From positions 310,001 to 374,000 of the forward strand of contig NW_027331648.1 in assembly GCF_022965805.1 (NCBI RefSeq): a stretch of DNA of 64,000 bases. The letters run 5' to 3'. Of this stretch, positions 23,425 through 35,876 are shown one piece after another. This stretch comes from Primulina eburnea (Eukaryota; Streptophyta; Magnoliopsida; Lamiales; Gesneriaceae). A program made the translations under genes and the position numbers. The notes beneath the pieces were generated by a model that did not search any database, was not told the origin of the DNA, and was given only the letters and a program-made list of their open reading frames with translations. The first letter of the stretch is position 1. Every line of letters begins with the position of its first letter.

Positions 23425-23655
23425 TGTCGGCAAAGAGGGAAGGGGGACCAATGACCAGTCAAAGGAAATGGCAGCAAAACGTGGGATGCGCAGAAATTTC
23501 GTGGAAAAATGAATATGCGTTTTTAACGCGTATTCACACGGTCAAGGGGCTCTATAAATAGAGCTCCCCCCTTCATTCTGAAATCATCTCTTCTTCGAGT
23601 TTTCTCCCATTTTATAAGCATTTGAGTGCTTAGTTCTATAATATTTGTGAGGCAT
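23425..23655 (+). repeat. Copia-2 3' LTR, truncated
   Basis: It starts TGTCGGCAAAG right after the tract AAGTGGAAGAAA. It follows the 5' LTR through the TATA-type box and stops at about 23653, at TTGTGAGGC. The remaining half of the LTR is absent. Confidence 0.88.
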
Positions 23656-25715
23656 TTAAAGATGATCTTGACTTAGCTCTTTTGCTATAGGTACTTGAAT
23701 TCTCTACTCTAGATATAAAGCTATGTATCGAAAACTCTCTATTTAAGAAACCGATGGCTTCTTAATAGCTTAGAGGATCGACTTTTGCAATACATGTCAT
23801 AGCTGAGTATATGCATATAAACAACCTATTATTCGAAAAGAGAAAAAACGCTCGTATCAACTTGTTGTAGCCTACCTACATCTTTTGTATTTAGGGAAAG
23901 CTTATTGAACTCGGTTGAAAGTATTTTAAGGTGTTCCCTCAATTTCCTCTGGATTTTTATGATGGCATCGACATTAGCGTTGTCCATCTTTTGTTAAGAG
24001 TTCTGCAAGAATATTTTTATGAGATTTACTAATAAGAATATCAAAAATATAATTTTAACACAAAGCTTGCCATATCAATAATCTAGCCTACTCGAATTTA
24101 GATTCAATTCAATTTTTCAAGAAACATTTTACTTGTTTATTATCAACTTTAATGTTATATTTTTTTCAAGCAAAAATAATGGTCATTTTTCAAAAGTTAT
24201 TTTTACTGCATAAATTTTCTTCGTAGATATGTCGTCTTAATGATTCTACATCTAAGAATAATTAACTGCAATACATGCATGGTTGTTTTCCTTTCGGTGT
24301 GAGCTTTGTAAGAACCATTACCCAACAATGATCACTTACATTTGTATATAATATCATATCATCTTTATCTTGAGGAATAACCATTTTTGGAATATTTTTG
24401 GAAATCTCTTTTAGTTGGTTTAGTCCATTGGTCGGTTATTTTGTCCATATAAATCTTGCAATTTTTTTAGTAATGGACTAAATATTTTCATGTGTTTTGC
24501 TAGGTTCTTAATGAACATTCCAGCAAAATTAACAACTCATATGAAATTTTGAAATCGTTTATTCTCTTTTAGTTCATTTGGAAAATTATGCATCTTTTCC
24601 ACTATATGTTCTTGCAGAACTATTTTTGACTCAGCTATTTTTATTCCAAGGATTTCAATCTTCGTTGTAGAAATGACTGTTTTTTTTCCTGATAGGATTA
24701 GTCTTCTTTTATAAAAAGCTTAGAGAAAATCTCTAAATGTTTAGTATTTTCGTTCATATTTTTCAATATTATTAAAACATCATCAATATAAATAAACATA
24801 AGATTAAATAATATTTAAATATGTCATATTTTTTTCTTTGAAATATCTAGGGTGCATTAGCCAAATTCGTCAGTATTACTTCTTAAATATAGTGACTTTA
24901 TGGTGTGGAGAAAGCTATTAATTTCTTGTTTTCTTCCATCATCCGAATTTGATAGAATTCGGATTTATAGTCAAATTTAGAGAATATTTTGTCGTTGGTT
25001 ATAAAACTGATTAAATATTCTCTACGAGTATAAAATACCCAACTCCAGAATTTTATTAATTTCTTGATAATTAATTACTAATCTGGTTTGTTCCTTTTTA
25101 TTTCACTGTGATTTCTACCAGAAACTTGGCCTGTTATATGCTGAGGTTTAAGTGTTCCTTGATAATAATTTGCATATTATTTTGATCATTTATGATAATC
25201 GGAATAGGCTTACATCTAATGAACTCATATTCCTTCACTTTCTTAATTTTAAGACTGGCTTTGGAGTTGGTTTCTGTCCCGGACACCATACCAAAGAATC
25301 TTTATTGTAATTTTCTTTGGTAATTTTCTTGACATAATCTATGTATACTTTTGCTTCGAACTTTACATCCTTATGATGTAAAGGTATTTTGAGGAATTTT
25401 ATTTCTTCTTCTTGGAGGTTTTGATATGCTTTTAATTGAGTTGTTTTTCCAAACAATCTATGATCCTTTATTTTTGATTCAGAAATTGTCATTCATCACT
25501 ACGCTTGATGGGAAATTGGATGGACTATGTTCTATAAATGCCTCGTTAGTCTTTGGAATATGACTTTATGACTACATAGTATTGTGAACATTAATCTTCT
25601 AATCCCATTTTCTTATGTATAAGATTTAAAATTTCCAAGAAATTATTTCCTAGCAGAATGTCTGCTCTTGTATCATGAAAATAAATCAGTGGTGTTTTCA
25701 TTTGAGACTATGTAC
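23656..25715 (-). pseudogene. Endogenous caulimovirid (plant pararetrovirus) fragment, heavily decayed
   Basis: Minus-strand remnants follow the order protease end, reverse transcriptase, RNase H. The protease-type motif DILLGNNFL lies near 25640-25670. Reverse transcriptase reads KIFSKFDYKSEFYQI near 24950-24995 and IAFSTP further on. A connection segment reads LGIKIAESKI near 24640, and an RNase H box has DDMILYTN near 24340-24365. These are closer to Caulimoviridae patterns than to Gypsy ones. An open stretch lies at 25235-25492. Many in-frame stops and frame changes show it is an old, inactive copy. No movement protein, coat protein or promoter region was recognised. It lies between the cut LTR of Copia-2 and an old Copia RNase H relic. 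Confidence 0.8.
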
Positions 25716-25767
25716 ACTTTCGGACCAAGAATATTGACATTATACAGAATTTCATCTGAGACCATAT
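25716..25767 (+). pseudogene. Old Copia relic, RNase H piece left of Copia-3
   Basis: In one plus frame it reads FRTKNIDIIQNFI followed by a stop, matching the Copia pattern SRTKHIDIRxHFIRD. The reading resumes at 33359 on the other side of Copia-3. The exact left border with the caulimovirid fragment is uncertain. Confidence 0.65.
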
Positions 25768-26098
25768 TGTTGGAGAATTATACTGAAGCGATGCCGATCA
25801 CGATGATAATATAGTACCCAAAATTACGGAATAAAGTAACCAACAAGAACACAAAGATTTACGTGGTTCACCCAAGATAGGCTACGTCCACGGAGCTACT
25901 GCAGATCTTTTATAACAGGAGAAATATTACAACAAGTGTGCTTTGTAATTGCTTTGTTTGTAAATAGCCAATCAACTTTGACATTGGTGACATTGTTGTC
26001 AAATTGAATTCGTATTCTTCTGACATTTTCAATTCTTCTCACGTAAATGTTCACATCTCACCTAATAATGTTGACATCTCACCTAACATTTCTCCCAA
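25768..26098 (-). repeat. Copia-3 3' LTR with internal deletion
   Basis: At 331 bp it is about 160 bp shorter than its partner at 32866-33358. The missing part lies after the shared ATTACAACAAGTG at about 25942. The minus-strand tract TTTGGGAGAAA next to it is the polypurine tract. Confidence 0.9.
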
Positions 26099-29000
26099 AT
26101 AAAGACTTTATTTCAATCATGACTTCATATCATCATTGCAGCAGCTCATATCTCTCCATTTATACTTGTAGTCCAACTGAAGTTGAACACAACTTCAGTT
26201 TGTCAATAGTTACAATCTTTGTGAGCATGTCGGCTGGATTTTTACTTCCTGGAATCTTTTCAAGCATCAAGATTCCATCTTCCAAAACTGATATGATGAA
26301 ATGGTACCTAACCTGTATATGCTTTGTCCTAGCATGATAAACAGGATTTTTTGCTAAATGAATAGTACTCTGACTGTCACAGTGTAATGTGCTATCTTCA
26401 AGCTTCTAACCCAATTCTTCCAGAAAGGATTTCAACCATATCATATCCTTGCTAGCTTCTGTAACTGCAACATATTCAGCCTCAGTAGTCGAAAGCGCAA
26501 CAATCTTTTGCAGCTTAGACACCCAGCTTACAACTGTACCGCCTAATGTGAACACATATCTAGTAGTAATTTTCCTGCCGTCCAGGTCACCACCCATATC
26601 GGCATCGACAAAACGTTGTAAGCCCAATTTTCACCTCCTGGAGCATAAAGAACAACTAGCAATACCTTTCAAATACCTGAGAATCCAATTAACTGCTTCC
26701 CAGTGTTGCTTTCCTGGATTACTCATAAACCTGCTCACAACTCCCACTGCATGTGCCTGTCTGGTATTGTACACACCATTGCATACATAAGGCTTCCGAC
26801 AGCAGAAGCATAAGCAACCTTATTCATATAAGCCTGCTCCTGCTCCGTCGATGTGATTGTGCTTTGGTTAGTTCGAAATGGCTAGCCGAAGGAGTAATCA
26901 CAGATTTAACTTCATCCATATTAAATCTCCTAACCACCTTTTTCACGTACTCTTCTTGAAATAATTTCAAGAATCCATTCACCCGGTCTGTTAAGGTTCT
27001 CATTCCAAGGATTTGCTTTGCATCACCCAAATCCTTCATGGCAAATTTCTTTGATAAATATTTCTTGATTTTATAAATTTCTTCCAGACAGGCTCCAGCT
27101 ATCAGCATATCATCTACATATAGCAGTAGTATGATATAAGAACTGTCAAACATTTTCACATAACAGCAGTGATCAGCTTCACACCTTAGGAAACCATTTT
27201 CACTCATGAATCCATCAAACTTCTTGTACCACTGTCTTGGAGCTTGTTTGAGACCGTACAAGCTCTTCTGAAGTTTTCACACCATTCTCTCTTTTTCCCT
27301 TACTTCAAAGCCTTGTGGCTGCTTCATATAAATTTCTTCATCTAGGTCACCTTGAAGAAACGCAGTCTTTACATCCAATTGCTCCAAATGTAAGTCTTCC
27401 TTCGCCACTAGTCCAAGTACTGTCCTGATAGTGGTTAATTTAACCACCGGAGAGAAAATCTCGGTGTAATCAACTCCTTCCCGTTGTTTGGAAGCCTTTT
27501 ACAACAAGTCATGCCTTGTACCGCTTGCTACCATCATGCTCTTCTTTTAACCGGTACACCCACTTGTTATGTAACGCCTTTTTGCCTTGCGGAAGTTCTG
27601 TCAACTCCCACGTCTGATTGGATGACAGTGAATCAATCTCATCTTCCATGGCCAAATACCGCTTGATTGAATCATCATTTTTCATTGCCTCTTCATAGGT
27701 CTCCGGTTCACCTTTGTCTATCAGCAAAATATAGTGAAGTGCAGTGGAGTATCTCTCTGGTGGTCTAATGGTTCTCAAAGATCTCCTGAGTTCAATCACC
27801 GGAGTTTGTGGGTCATCATTTTGTGCAGTTTCTTCTTCATCTTCCTGGTTACTGGTTTTCGATTCATTCACATGAATATATGTCAATGGCACTTCATCAG
27901 TCTTCTTGACTTTAGGACATTCATCTCCAGCTTCAATGTCTGACTTGTCCTTGTGCAAAAGTTGCTCATTAAATATTACATCCCTACTCCGAATGATCTT
28001 CTGATTTTGGTCATCCCAGAAACGATAACCAAACTCATTATCTTCATAACCAATAAAGAAGCACTTATTTGATTCCGGATCAAATTTTGTTCTGCTTGCT
28101 GAATCAATATGAACATAGAATAGACATCCAAACGCTTTCAAGAAAGAAAGGTTAACTTTTTTGCCGCTCCATACCTCTTCGAGTATCTGCAGTCAAGCGG
28201 TATCGAAGGTCCTCTGTTGATCAGATATGCTGCACTGTTAACAGCATCAGCCCAGAATGATTTTGGCAATCCAGAATGCAATCTCATGCTCCTTGAGCGT
28301 TCATTCAAGGTCCTGTTCATCCTTTCAGCTACACCATTCTGTTGAGGTGTACCAAGAATGGTTTTCTCCATCTTGATCCCGTTCTGTGCACAATATTTCC
28401 TGAACTCATCATCTTCATATTCTCCACCATTGTCAGACCGTAAGCACTTCACCTTCAAATTGGTCACATTTTCCACCATGGCTTTCCACCTTTTAAAGGT
28501 CTCGTAAACATCATATTTATTTTTCAGAAAATAAACCCAAACTTTTCTACTCGAATCGTCAATGAATGTGACATAGTATCTCGAGCCTCTAAGGGATGTC
28601 ACAAGAGATGATCCTCATACATCAGTATGAACCAGCTCCAACTTTGCTGTTTTCGGTTCTCTACCTCTTTTTGAAAAGCTCACCTTATTCTGCTTTCCAA
28701 AGATACAGCTTTCACATAATTGGTGTTCAATAGTCTTTAATTCTGGTAGCTTTCCTTTTGACACCAACATCTTCATTTCCTTCTCACTCATATGTCCAAG
28801 TCTATAATGCCTTAGACTTGAATTGGCTCTAGCATCCACAGCTGCTAATGTGTCTCTGCAACTGGAAGTCATAAACAGTGTTCTAGTTTTCTTTCTTCGA
28901 GCAACAATCATTGCTCCTTTGTTCACTTTCCAGGAACCATCACGGAATGTCACATTGTGGCCTTCATCATCGAGCTGTCCCACTGAGATTAGATTGCGTG

Positions 29001-30090
29001 TCAATTTTGGTACATGTCTGACTTTGTTGATTTTCCAGACAGATCCATTTGACATCTTCATCCGTACATCACCCATACCAACAATTTCCAAGGGTTTTTC
29101 AACCAGGAAAACTTTTTCGTAATCGTCAGCGATGTAATTATCAAATACATCGCGGTCACCAGTAGTATGAAACGAAGCTCCCGAGTCCATAACCCAAGAA
29201 TCAACAGGGCTTTCCATGGATAATAGTAGAGCATCATGTACTTCCTCAGTGACAGCATTGGCATTATTCTTCGTTGATCTGCAATTCTTTTTCAAGTGAC
29301 TAGTTTCACCACAGTTCCAACATTTCAAATTCTTTTCAAAGTTGCTTTTGTCTTTTCAATTTCTTGACTTGGACCTACCGCGCCATCGGTTAGAACTCTT
29401 TTCGCCACTCCTGCCCTTCCTCTGTTCTCAAGATTTAGAGCAGATCTCGATGATGTTTCTTCACCTGAATCCATCCTGCGAACTTCTTCAGCAAGAATTT
29501 GATCTCGGGCATCATTGAATTGTAGCTTTCTTTTTCCAACAGAGTTGCTAACCGCTGCCCGCATTGGTTTCCAATTATTTGGTAAAGACGCCAAAAAGAT
29601 AAGTGAACGAATCTCATCATCAAAATTTATTTCAACCGATGTTAGTTGAGAAACAATCGTGTTGAATTCATTGATTTGTTTAGCCACCGAAGCACCTTCT
29701 CCCATTTTCAAGTTGAATAACTTTTTCATGAGATGCACTTTGTTGTTTGCTGATGGCTTCTCGTACATGTCCGATAAAATGGACATCATCTCTTCTGTGG
29801 TTTGTGCCTCTGCCACGATATGTGTCACATTCTTCGTTAGGGTCAATCGTATCACACCTAACACATGTCGGTCAAGGTGCTTCCAATCATCATCCTCCAT
29901 CTTTTCCGGTTTCTTTCCTGATAGAGGTTGATGCAGCTTCTTACTATACAAATAATCTCTTATCTATAACCATCAGAACGAAAAATATGTTACGTCGAAC
30001 TTGTTGATTCTCGGTCCCGATCCATCATCTCTGGCCGTCACTTCTCTAGCCTTAGCAAAAAATCTAAAAAATCTTTTCTGATGTGGAAGA
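26099..30090 (-). pseudogene. Copia-3 gag-pol (broken)
   Basis: Gag is open at 29325-29951, but its first codons, near 29950-30060, contain stops. The frame changes next to the zinc knuckle CWNCGETSHLKKNC near 29290-29330. The protease motif SWVMDSGASFHTT follows near 29190, then pre-integrase YRLGHMSEKEM. Integrase continues at 28602-28138 with FIDDSSRKVWVYF, SDNGGEYEDDEF and GTPQQNGVAERMNRT. Reverse transcriptase lies at about 27560-26830 with LLLYVDDMLIAG intact. RNase H reaches 26175 with HCDSQSTIHLAKNPVYH and NPADMLTKI. Stops or shifts occur near 28610, 28140, 27500, 27265, 26820 and 26405. Confidence 0.92.
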
Positions 30091-30101
30091 TCATACAAAG
30101 C

Positions 30102-32799
30102 TGTAGAACCCAAAATAAGTATACGTAAAACCCGTGCATTTATTTAATTTGTTAAATTAGTTATTTAAGTTTAAAATGATTTTAGAGATGCATGATTTAT
30201 GAAATTGTATTATTTTAATTATTTATATTTATTTGATGCACGTTAAAATGTTTTCTCGAGTTTATATTTCAGGCGAATATTCGATAGGATCGAGGGAAAG
30301 AGACCGGAGACGATTTTGGCAATTTTAAAATGTGGTATTTTATTTTAAATCAAGAACATGACACTTTTAAATGATATATGAAGTTTTAATATTTTTCAAG
30401 CCTAATTTAAATACTAGGTGATTATAAAATTTTAAAATTTTAAAGTTTATCAATTTTGGATTTTATTTTAATTTGGGGATTTTAGTAAATTTATTTTTGG
30501 ATTAGAATTTTATTAACTTGTTAATTGGTTTAACATTTTAATTGGCATGATTAATTAATTAATTAATTAAACAAATATTTCCTTAATTAAAACACACACC
30601 ACACACATATATACACGTAAAGCACACACACACCATACACATATCTTTATTTTATTATGGAAGAGGAGAAGAGAAGTTTTCTTGAAACTCTCTTTCAGCA
30701 GCCTCCATATCACCACCTCCCTCTCCAAATTTCCTTCAACAATCCTTCGTTGATTTAGCAGCAAAAATCGTGCCTCAAGTCGCCCGGATCATTTCCCGCA
30801 CCATGTCGCTTCGATATTCACCGTATCGTGGGTTTTAAAGATCAAAGGCATGTATATTCTTTCGTTTTATGCATCGATCTTGTCATAATAGATATTTTGA
30901 TGTATGTTATGCGTGAAAGTTTGATTATTATGAGCAAAGTTTGAGCGATTATGCATTGAATCGATTTTTGAAGCATTGTATATCTCAAAAGACGTTTTTG
31001 CTGTCATTTAGGTTTCTGTGTAATTTCGGTTAGTTTTCTGAAAATATTTTCAACATAAAAAAACGTAGATCGTTTTGATACCTTCGATTTGATATAAAAT
31101 TCGTAATATTTGGAAAATAAACGAGTGAGTTATGATTTTTTTCGTGTGACTGCTCAAACCTGCGATCTTATGAAAATGATGTTCATCATGTTTTGAAGAT
31201 TTTGAGTTGTAGGCTTCGTTGGGCACCGCCGGTCTTGTGTTACTGTATTTAGATATGTTGTGAGATGTGTTTAGGTGTTATTTGGTGGTTCGTTTGGGTC
31301 GGGATTGGCTTGGGATATAATAGAAGTCGTATGAAGCAAAACGATGTCGAATTACGGGTTATTGTTGAATTGAAGTTGCTTGTCGATGTTTGGGGACGTT
31401 TGGGATGTTTTTACGGGTTTGAATCAAGGTACTAGCATCCTAGGATGAGTCTTGAGGTGTTGGTTCATGGTCCTTAGGCTTGGGTTGGAAGAATGAATCA
31501 TTAAGTTAGTGAATTTTCGTGAATTTTCATGTCCAGTATGTACCCGGAGCCCTTCCCGAACCTCGACACAGAGTCCGTGTCCTTTTTCCTTCAAAAATAT
31601 AAAACTTTCGTGCCTACCCGGACCCCTACACAGGGTCCGTGTACCCCCTTTAAAAAAAATTTAAATTTTTATTTTATTTTTTTTATGAATATAAAATGTA
31701 GGATTTGTGTTGTGGTTATGAATATAAAATATAGGATTTGGTTTGGGTTTGATGTCATGATTTAGTACGACGATTAAATGAGGTCAAGTCCCAAGAGATT
31801 TAAAACGTCATAAGGAAATTTATCATTTTTGGGTGTGAGTATGACTAATACGTCTAAGTTATGAAAGATAAGTGTTTGAACTCATGTTAGTACGTGCAAC
31901 AGTGGCCCAAGCGAGGTCCAACGAATCCCTCAACACCAAATAAGTATATTCGACGTTCAAAAGAAAATACTTTTAAGTTTTTGATGTATGCTAAATGTCT
32001 TGTGACCAAATTATGAATGGGTTTGGAAGTCGGTGAACGTGGCCGAGGACCTCTCCACCCCGATAAAGCATGAACGTGTGTAGATCAGGATTGGAAACCG
32101 TTAAAACATGAACTGAGACCAATCCACCCGTTAAAGCATGAACGGGGATCTCATGTATGTGGCAATGGATCTTCTCTGTCTGCCTAGTACCATGGTTTAG
32201 CCTGATCAGGCATATTTATGTATGGGTCACTTGCTTTGAAACATGCCTCTACGCAAAATGATGAAGTTTATGTATGTTCATGTATGTACATGTATGCAAG
32301 CATGTTTAAGTAAAATTTCACGTTATAGCACGTCTATGTATGTATGTAAGTTCAAGCTTTTATACACACCTTCAAGTTCAAGTATGTATATTCTATTTTA
32401 AAATTGCAGGTGATTTTATTACGTATTACTTGTTACTTCCAGTTTATACATGTTGAGTTTTTAGACTCACTAGACTTGATCGATGCAGGTGAGGATGAAT
32501 TTGAGGAGACGAGAGGTGAGGACCAATGAGCTGGCTTGGACTGAGCGGGAGGCTAAACCCGAGGACCGCCCATGTTTTTAAGTTTTTATGCAATGCTTCA
32601 ACTACTCTGATTTTTCGTTTTGGTTTACGATGTTTAAACAAGTATTTTTCTCTAGCAAACTTTATATGTGATCTATCTTATTGCAAATACTTTTGGTTGG
32701 ACAGTTTATTTATGATCACAATTTGAAAGTTTATTTTATATTTAAGAAAATTTTTATTTTTCCGCAAATTTCAAGTAGTTCAAAATACGGTATGTTACA
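30102..32799 (+). mobile_element. Solo LTR C, 2.7 kb, inserted in the Copia-3 leader
   Basis: It starts TGTAGAACCC and ends GTATGTTACA. The flanks AAAGC (30097-30101) and AAAGT (32800-32804) form a near-perfect target duplication. Removing it rejoins a leader like that of Copia-2 (CTCTGTGGTTGCA and CTTCCACATCAGAAAAGATT on the minus strand). No gag-pol lies inside. The 3' part shares TTTAGACTCACTAG and ACCCGAGGACCG with solo LTR B at 39639, so the two are related Gypsy-type LTRs. Confidence 0.85.
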
Positions 32800-32851
32800 A
32801 AAGTTGCAACCACAGAGCATACTCAGAATTCTTAAGAATTTTCACAACAAA

Positions 32852-32863
32852 GCTCTGATACCA
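32852..32863 (-). promoter_or_regulatory. Copia-3 primer binding site (initiator methionine tRNA)
   Basis: TGGTATCAGAGC on the minus strand, a few bases after the 5' LTR. The usual CA end of the LTR is changed to AA here. Confidence 0.9.
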
Positions 32864-32865
32864 GT

Positions 32866-33358
32866 TTTTGGGGAATTATACCGAAGCGATGCCGATCACG
32901 ATGATAATATAGTATCCAAAATTGTTGAATAAAGTAACCAACAAGAACACAAAGATATACGTGGTTCACCCAAGATATGCTACGTCCACGGAGCTACTGC
33001 AGATCTTTTATAACAGGAAAAATATTACAACAAGTGTATACAATAATACACTAAATATCTCACACTCCCAAACCGAGTATAACCAAAAAAAAATTTCTCT
33101 AACTCACACAAGAGAACAAAAAAAAACTCTCTTTTTTCTCTCTTATTTACAAAGCTTTGTAATTGCTTTGTTTGTTTTGGGATGATAAACTGAGATGGAT
33201 GGAGCTCTATTTAAGAGCTCCCCGTGCATGAAATTGCCAATCAACTTTGAAATTTGGGACATTGTTGGCAAATTGAATTCGTATTCTTTCGACATTTGCA
33301 ATTCATCTCACGTAAATGTTCACATCTCACCTAACAATGTTGACATCTCACCTAACAC
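32866..33358 (-). repeat. Copia-3 5' LTR
   Basis: The 493-bp LTR ends on the plus strand CACCTAACA at the CATAT duplication. A short T-rich and A-rich stretch with TTTAAGAGCTCC near 33211 may be its TATA region. It is the complete version of 25768-26098. Confidence 0.9.
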
Positions 33359-33480
33359 ATATAATGATTAAAACATCCGACTAGAGTATATTCTGATAGA
33401 GAATCAAGTCGCTGACATATTCACTACGTCATTACTTAATGCTAAGTTTTATTTGTTTATTTATATTCTTCGCAAGTAGG
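33359..33480 (+). pseudogene. Old Copia relic, RNase H C-terminus right of Copia-3
   Basis: The plus frame reads RLEYILIENQVADIFTTSL and ends at a TAG about 33478. This matches the Copia RNase H tail (ENQxADIFTKxL). With the piece at 25716-25767 it shows that Copia-3 split an older element's RNase H. Confidence 0.8.
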
Positions 33481-33968
33481 TTTAAATTAATTCATAAATT
33501 TAGTCAGAACAAAAGTCGAGCTAATAAAACAATATTTCAAGCACAACTCTGACCGCTCTGGTTAGAGTTTATGAAAACTTGACTTCATAACATGTTTTGA
33601 CTTTTCCCTTTTGAAACAAATTAAAAGGTACAATTTAATGTATTTTTATTATTTCAAATTTTGAATTTTTTTTGTTTTCGTATTTATTGATCTAATAGTT
33701 ATTATATAATTTTAAATAGCTTTTTTTACTTGGATATATCAATCGTCAAAATTCAGTTTCCGACTTTTCAAATTTTCAAATTTTAACTGAAATACAGACA
33801 CGTGGAGTGTCATGCCTATCAAATCGGATTGTATATATCTTTATTGTTTAACATATTTTATTAATTGCAATCACTTAAACAACTCTCTGCATTCTATATA
33901 CATTCCTAGTTTCTTGCACTCTAACCACTTTTCATATCAACTCAATCTGCTCACTTCAAAATCATGAA
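33481..33968 (+). promoter_or_regulatory. Promoter-like leader of the extra ORF in the old Copia relic
   Basis: The stretch between the pol end and the extra ORF contains a G-box CACGTG at 33799-33804 and a TATA-like TATATAT at 33832-33838. The ORF's first usable ATG follows about 130 bp later. This layout would suit a separate transcript for the downstream ORF, which is inference only. Confidence 0.35.
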
Positions 33969-35876
33969 ATGACAAGTTACTCCAAAAACACTCTTGTTTT
34001 TCACTTCGAGTCAATTCTTGCCATGAAATAAGTTTCCATGGTCAATATGTTCAGGATACTCGAAGCCACTGAGTTAAAAAAAATTCTTGGGTTTCAGCAC
34101 TAGGGTGGTTTTTTAACCAGTGCCAGATGAACCATTTGAAACACAGATTGAACACGATCGTTGATATGTACCATTCAAGGATCAAACCTCTGTACCAGCC
34201 AAAAGCTGTTTGCAGAGACGTTTAGTCTACTAACAATCGGCCTAAGTGCATTTTCGGGCTTCTAGAAGGCAATTATGCACATTGAAGTATCGAATTCTCT
34301 CTATCTGGTTCACCTATTTCTTTCCCAAACTACCTGAAGAAATACCTCAAAGTGGAGTATATGCTACTTGAAGATATTGTGTGCGAACCACAATTAGCCA
34401 ATGCTGGAGTTTTTGACAAGACAATCACTGAAAATTTTATGGCCATGGCAACCATCACTTCTACTCAATGTAAACTGAACTTAAATACTCTACAATATTT
34501 TAATAGCCATGGTGAGGAAGGAAAATTAATTGGCCAGATTTTTCATCCCTCTGTGATATTTATTAGAACAACAGTCTGAGTGGGGTAAATGTTGTTGAAA
34601 TATAGGAATTTTCCACACAGTCTAGGCTACCATCAATTGATCCCAAGGCCAAGGGAATTTTTATCGATCCGAGAAAGTTGTATAATGTTCAAGCTACAAT
34701 AAATCTGGTGATGCATCATGTCAGTGAGATTGCTAAGGAAAGAATGGGGATTTTTAACACATGGATTGACTACATAATAGTGGTTCACTTTGATGTTATT
34801 GGGAAGAAAATGAGATTGAAAGCTGTTGCATAGATGGAGCAAACAAATTTGACATGGACTGAAAATGATCTTATCCTCAAAGCTCTCCAACTTTAAGACT
34901 TTATTGAAATGGAGTTGAGGGAGAATGTGCTCAGAAAATTCATTAAGGAAAAGAGAGCACATATCAACCTCCACAGCCCAACGGCGAGAGATGGGTCTTC
35001 ATTGATCAACTAGTTAGATATGGATTCCTTTACCAATTTCGATGATTGTTAGAGTCAAGAGGCCAGAGTATGAACTCCAAGAAATTGTTGAAGATATTTT
35101 GACTTAAGATGGACTATATCTGATGAGGAGTCAAGAGTCTAAGATTGCAGAATAATAGACTAGTATTCCTGCTGATAAGCACCAAAATGAATAAATGGAG
35201 ATACCCACTGAAAAAACTCAAGACGGAGCCCCATCAGCTCTGGCCGTTGGGAATTATAATGTGGGAAAAATTCCTGAAATTCAAGCTGCTGGTGAAAGAA
35301 CAACTCAGGTTGGTGGTCGGGTTGACCAATCTGAGTCATTTATTTCCTCATTTGAAAATGTTTTGGATCAACCCACTCAAACCCCCATCACTGTAAGTCA
35401 CAGAAGCACTTTTATCTCCTCCACCAACTGAAGTTCAAACCGGAGATCTCTTGGAGAAGCCATTAATCTCTTTGGATGAAGTGGTCTGCTCTTTGTCCTA
35501 GTTTGAATTTGATCAGTCCAAGATGGATCCTTACTATCATATGCATCAAGATCCAATTTTTGAGAAAGAGGAATTCTATGACGAGGATTAACTCAAAATT
35601 GATCCAATGTCAACCACTCCAATTGGAGCACCTGGCAAGAGATGAGATTATTTTTCCAAAAAAATGGACAACGAGGAGATGGTGATTCACAAAGCTTTTA
35701 TCTCAGAAGGTGAGCAGGTCCATCTGGGACTACAATTTATGGAAAATGTGGTTGAGTTGCTTCCCAACCAGAGTCAAGTTTCTGAAGTTGCGATCCCATC
35801 AATCACTACTCCAACCGCTAAATCTACACCAGAAATTCATGAGGACTTTCTTTTTAAATCCAACCGGTGGAGAAGT
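33969..35876 (+). pseudogene. Extra ORF downstream of pol in the old Copia relic (5' part, decayed)
   Basis: It begins MTSYSKNTLVFHFESILAMK and then a stop. In the next stretch it reads SMVNMFRILEATELKKILGF, and near 34340-34480 VEYMLLEDIVCEP and VFDKTITENFMAMATI. Frames and stops change often. The pattern resembles an unnamed family of plant hypothetical proteins that I recall from Dorcoceras hygrometricum and its relatives. Its place after RNase H is the position of env-like ORFs in SIRE-type Copia elements. I see no signal peptide or clear membrane anchor in the remnants, so no function is proposed. The ORF is cut at 35876 by solo LTR A and resumes at 49277. Confidence 0.6.

Larger units (their letters stand above)
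18854..23655 (+). mobile_element. Copia-2, Ty1/copia element with truncated 3' LTR
   Basis: A 443-bp 5' LTR, an initiator-tRNA primer site, gag, protease, integrase, reverse transcriptase, RNase H and a purine tract follow in Copia order. The 3' LTR stops after about 230 bp, where unrelated caulimovirid-like sequence begins. Copia-4 at 51286 is a sister copy. No right target duplication can be found because that end is missing. Confidence 0.93.
25768..33358 (-). mobile_element. Copia-3, full-length Ty1/copia element carrying a solo LTR
   Basis: Perfect 5-bp target duplications CATAT lie at 25763-25767 and 33359-33363. The minus-strand order is 5' LTR, initiator-tRNA primer site, gag, protease, integrase, reverse transcriptase, RNase H, purine tract and 3' LTR. 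The 5' leader is split by a 2,698-bp solo LTR at 30102-32799. The element is inserted into the RNase H region of an older plus-strand Copia relic. Confidence 0.94.

Noticed and set aside
24900..25100. Assigning the decayed reverse transcriptase to a Gypsy element
   Set aside because: The motif KIFSKFDYKSEFYQI and the LGNNFL protease-side motif fit Caulimoviridae better than the Gypsy form DLRSGYHQIRV, and no LTR or integrase is attached.
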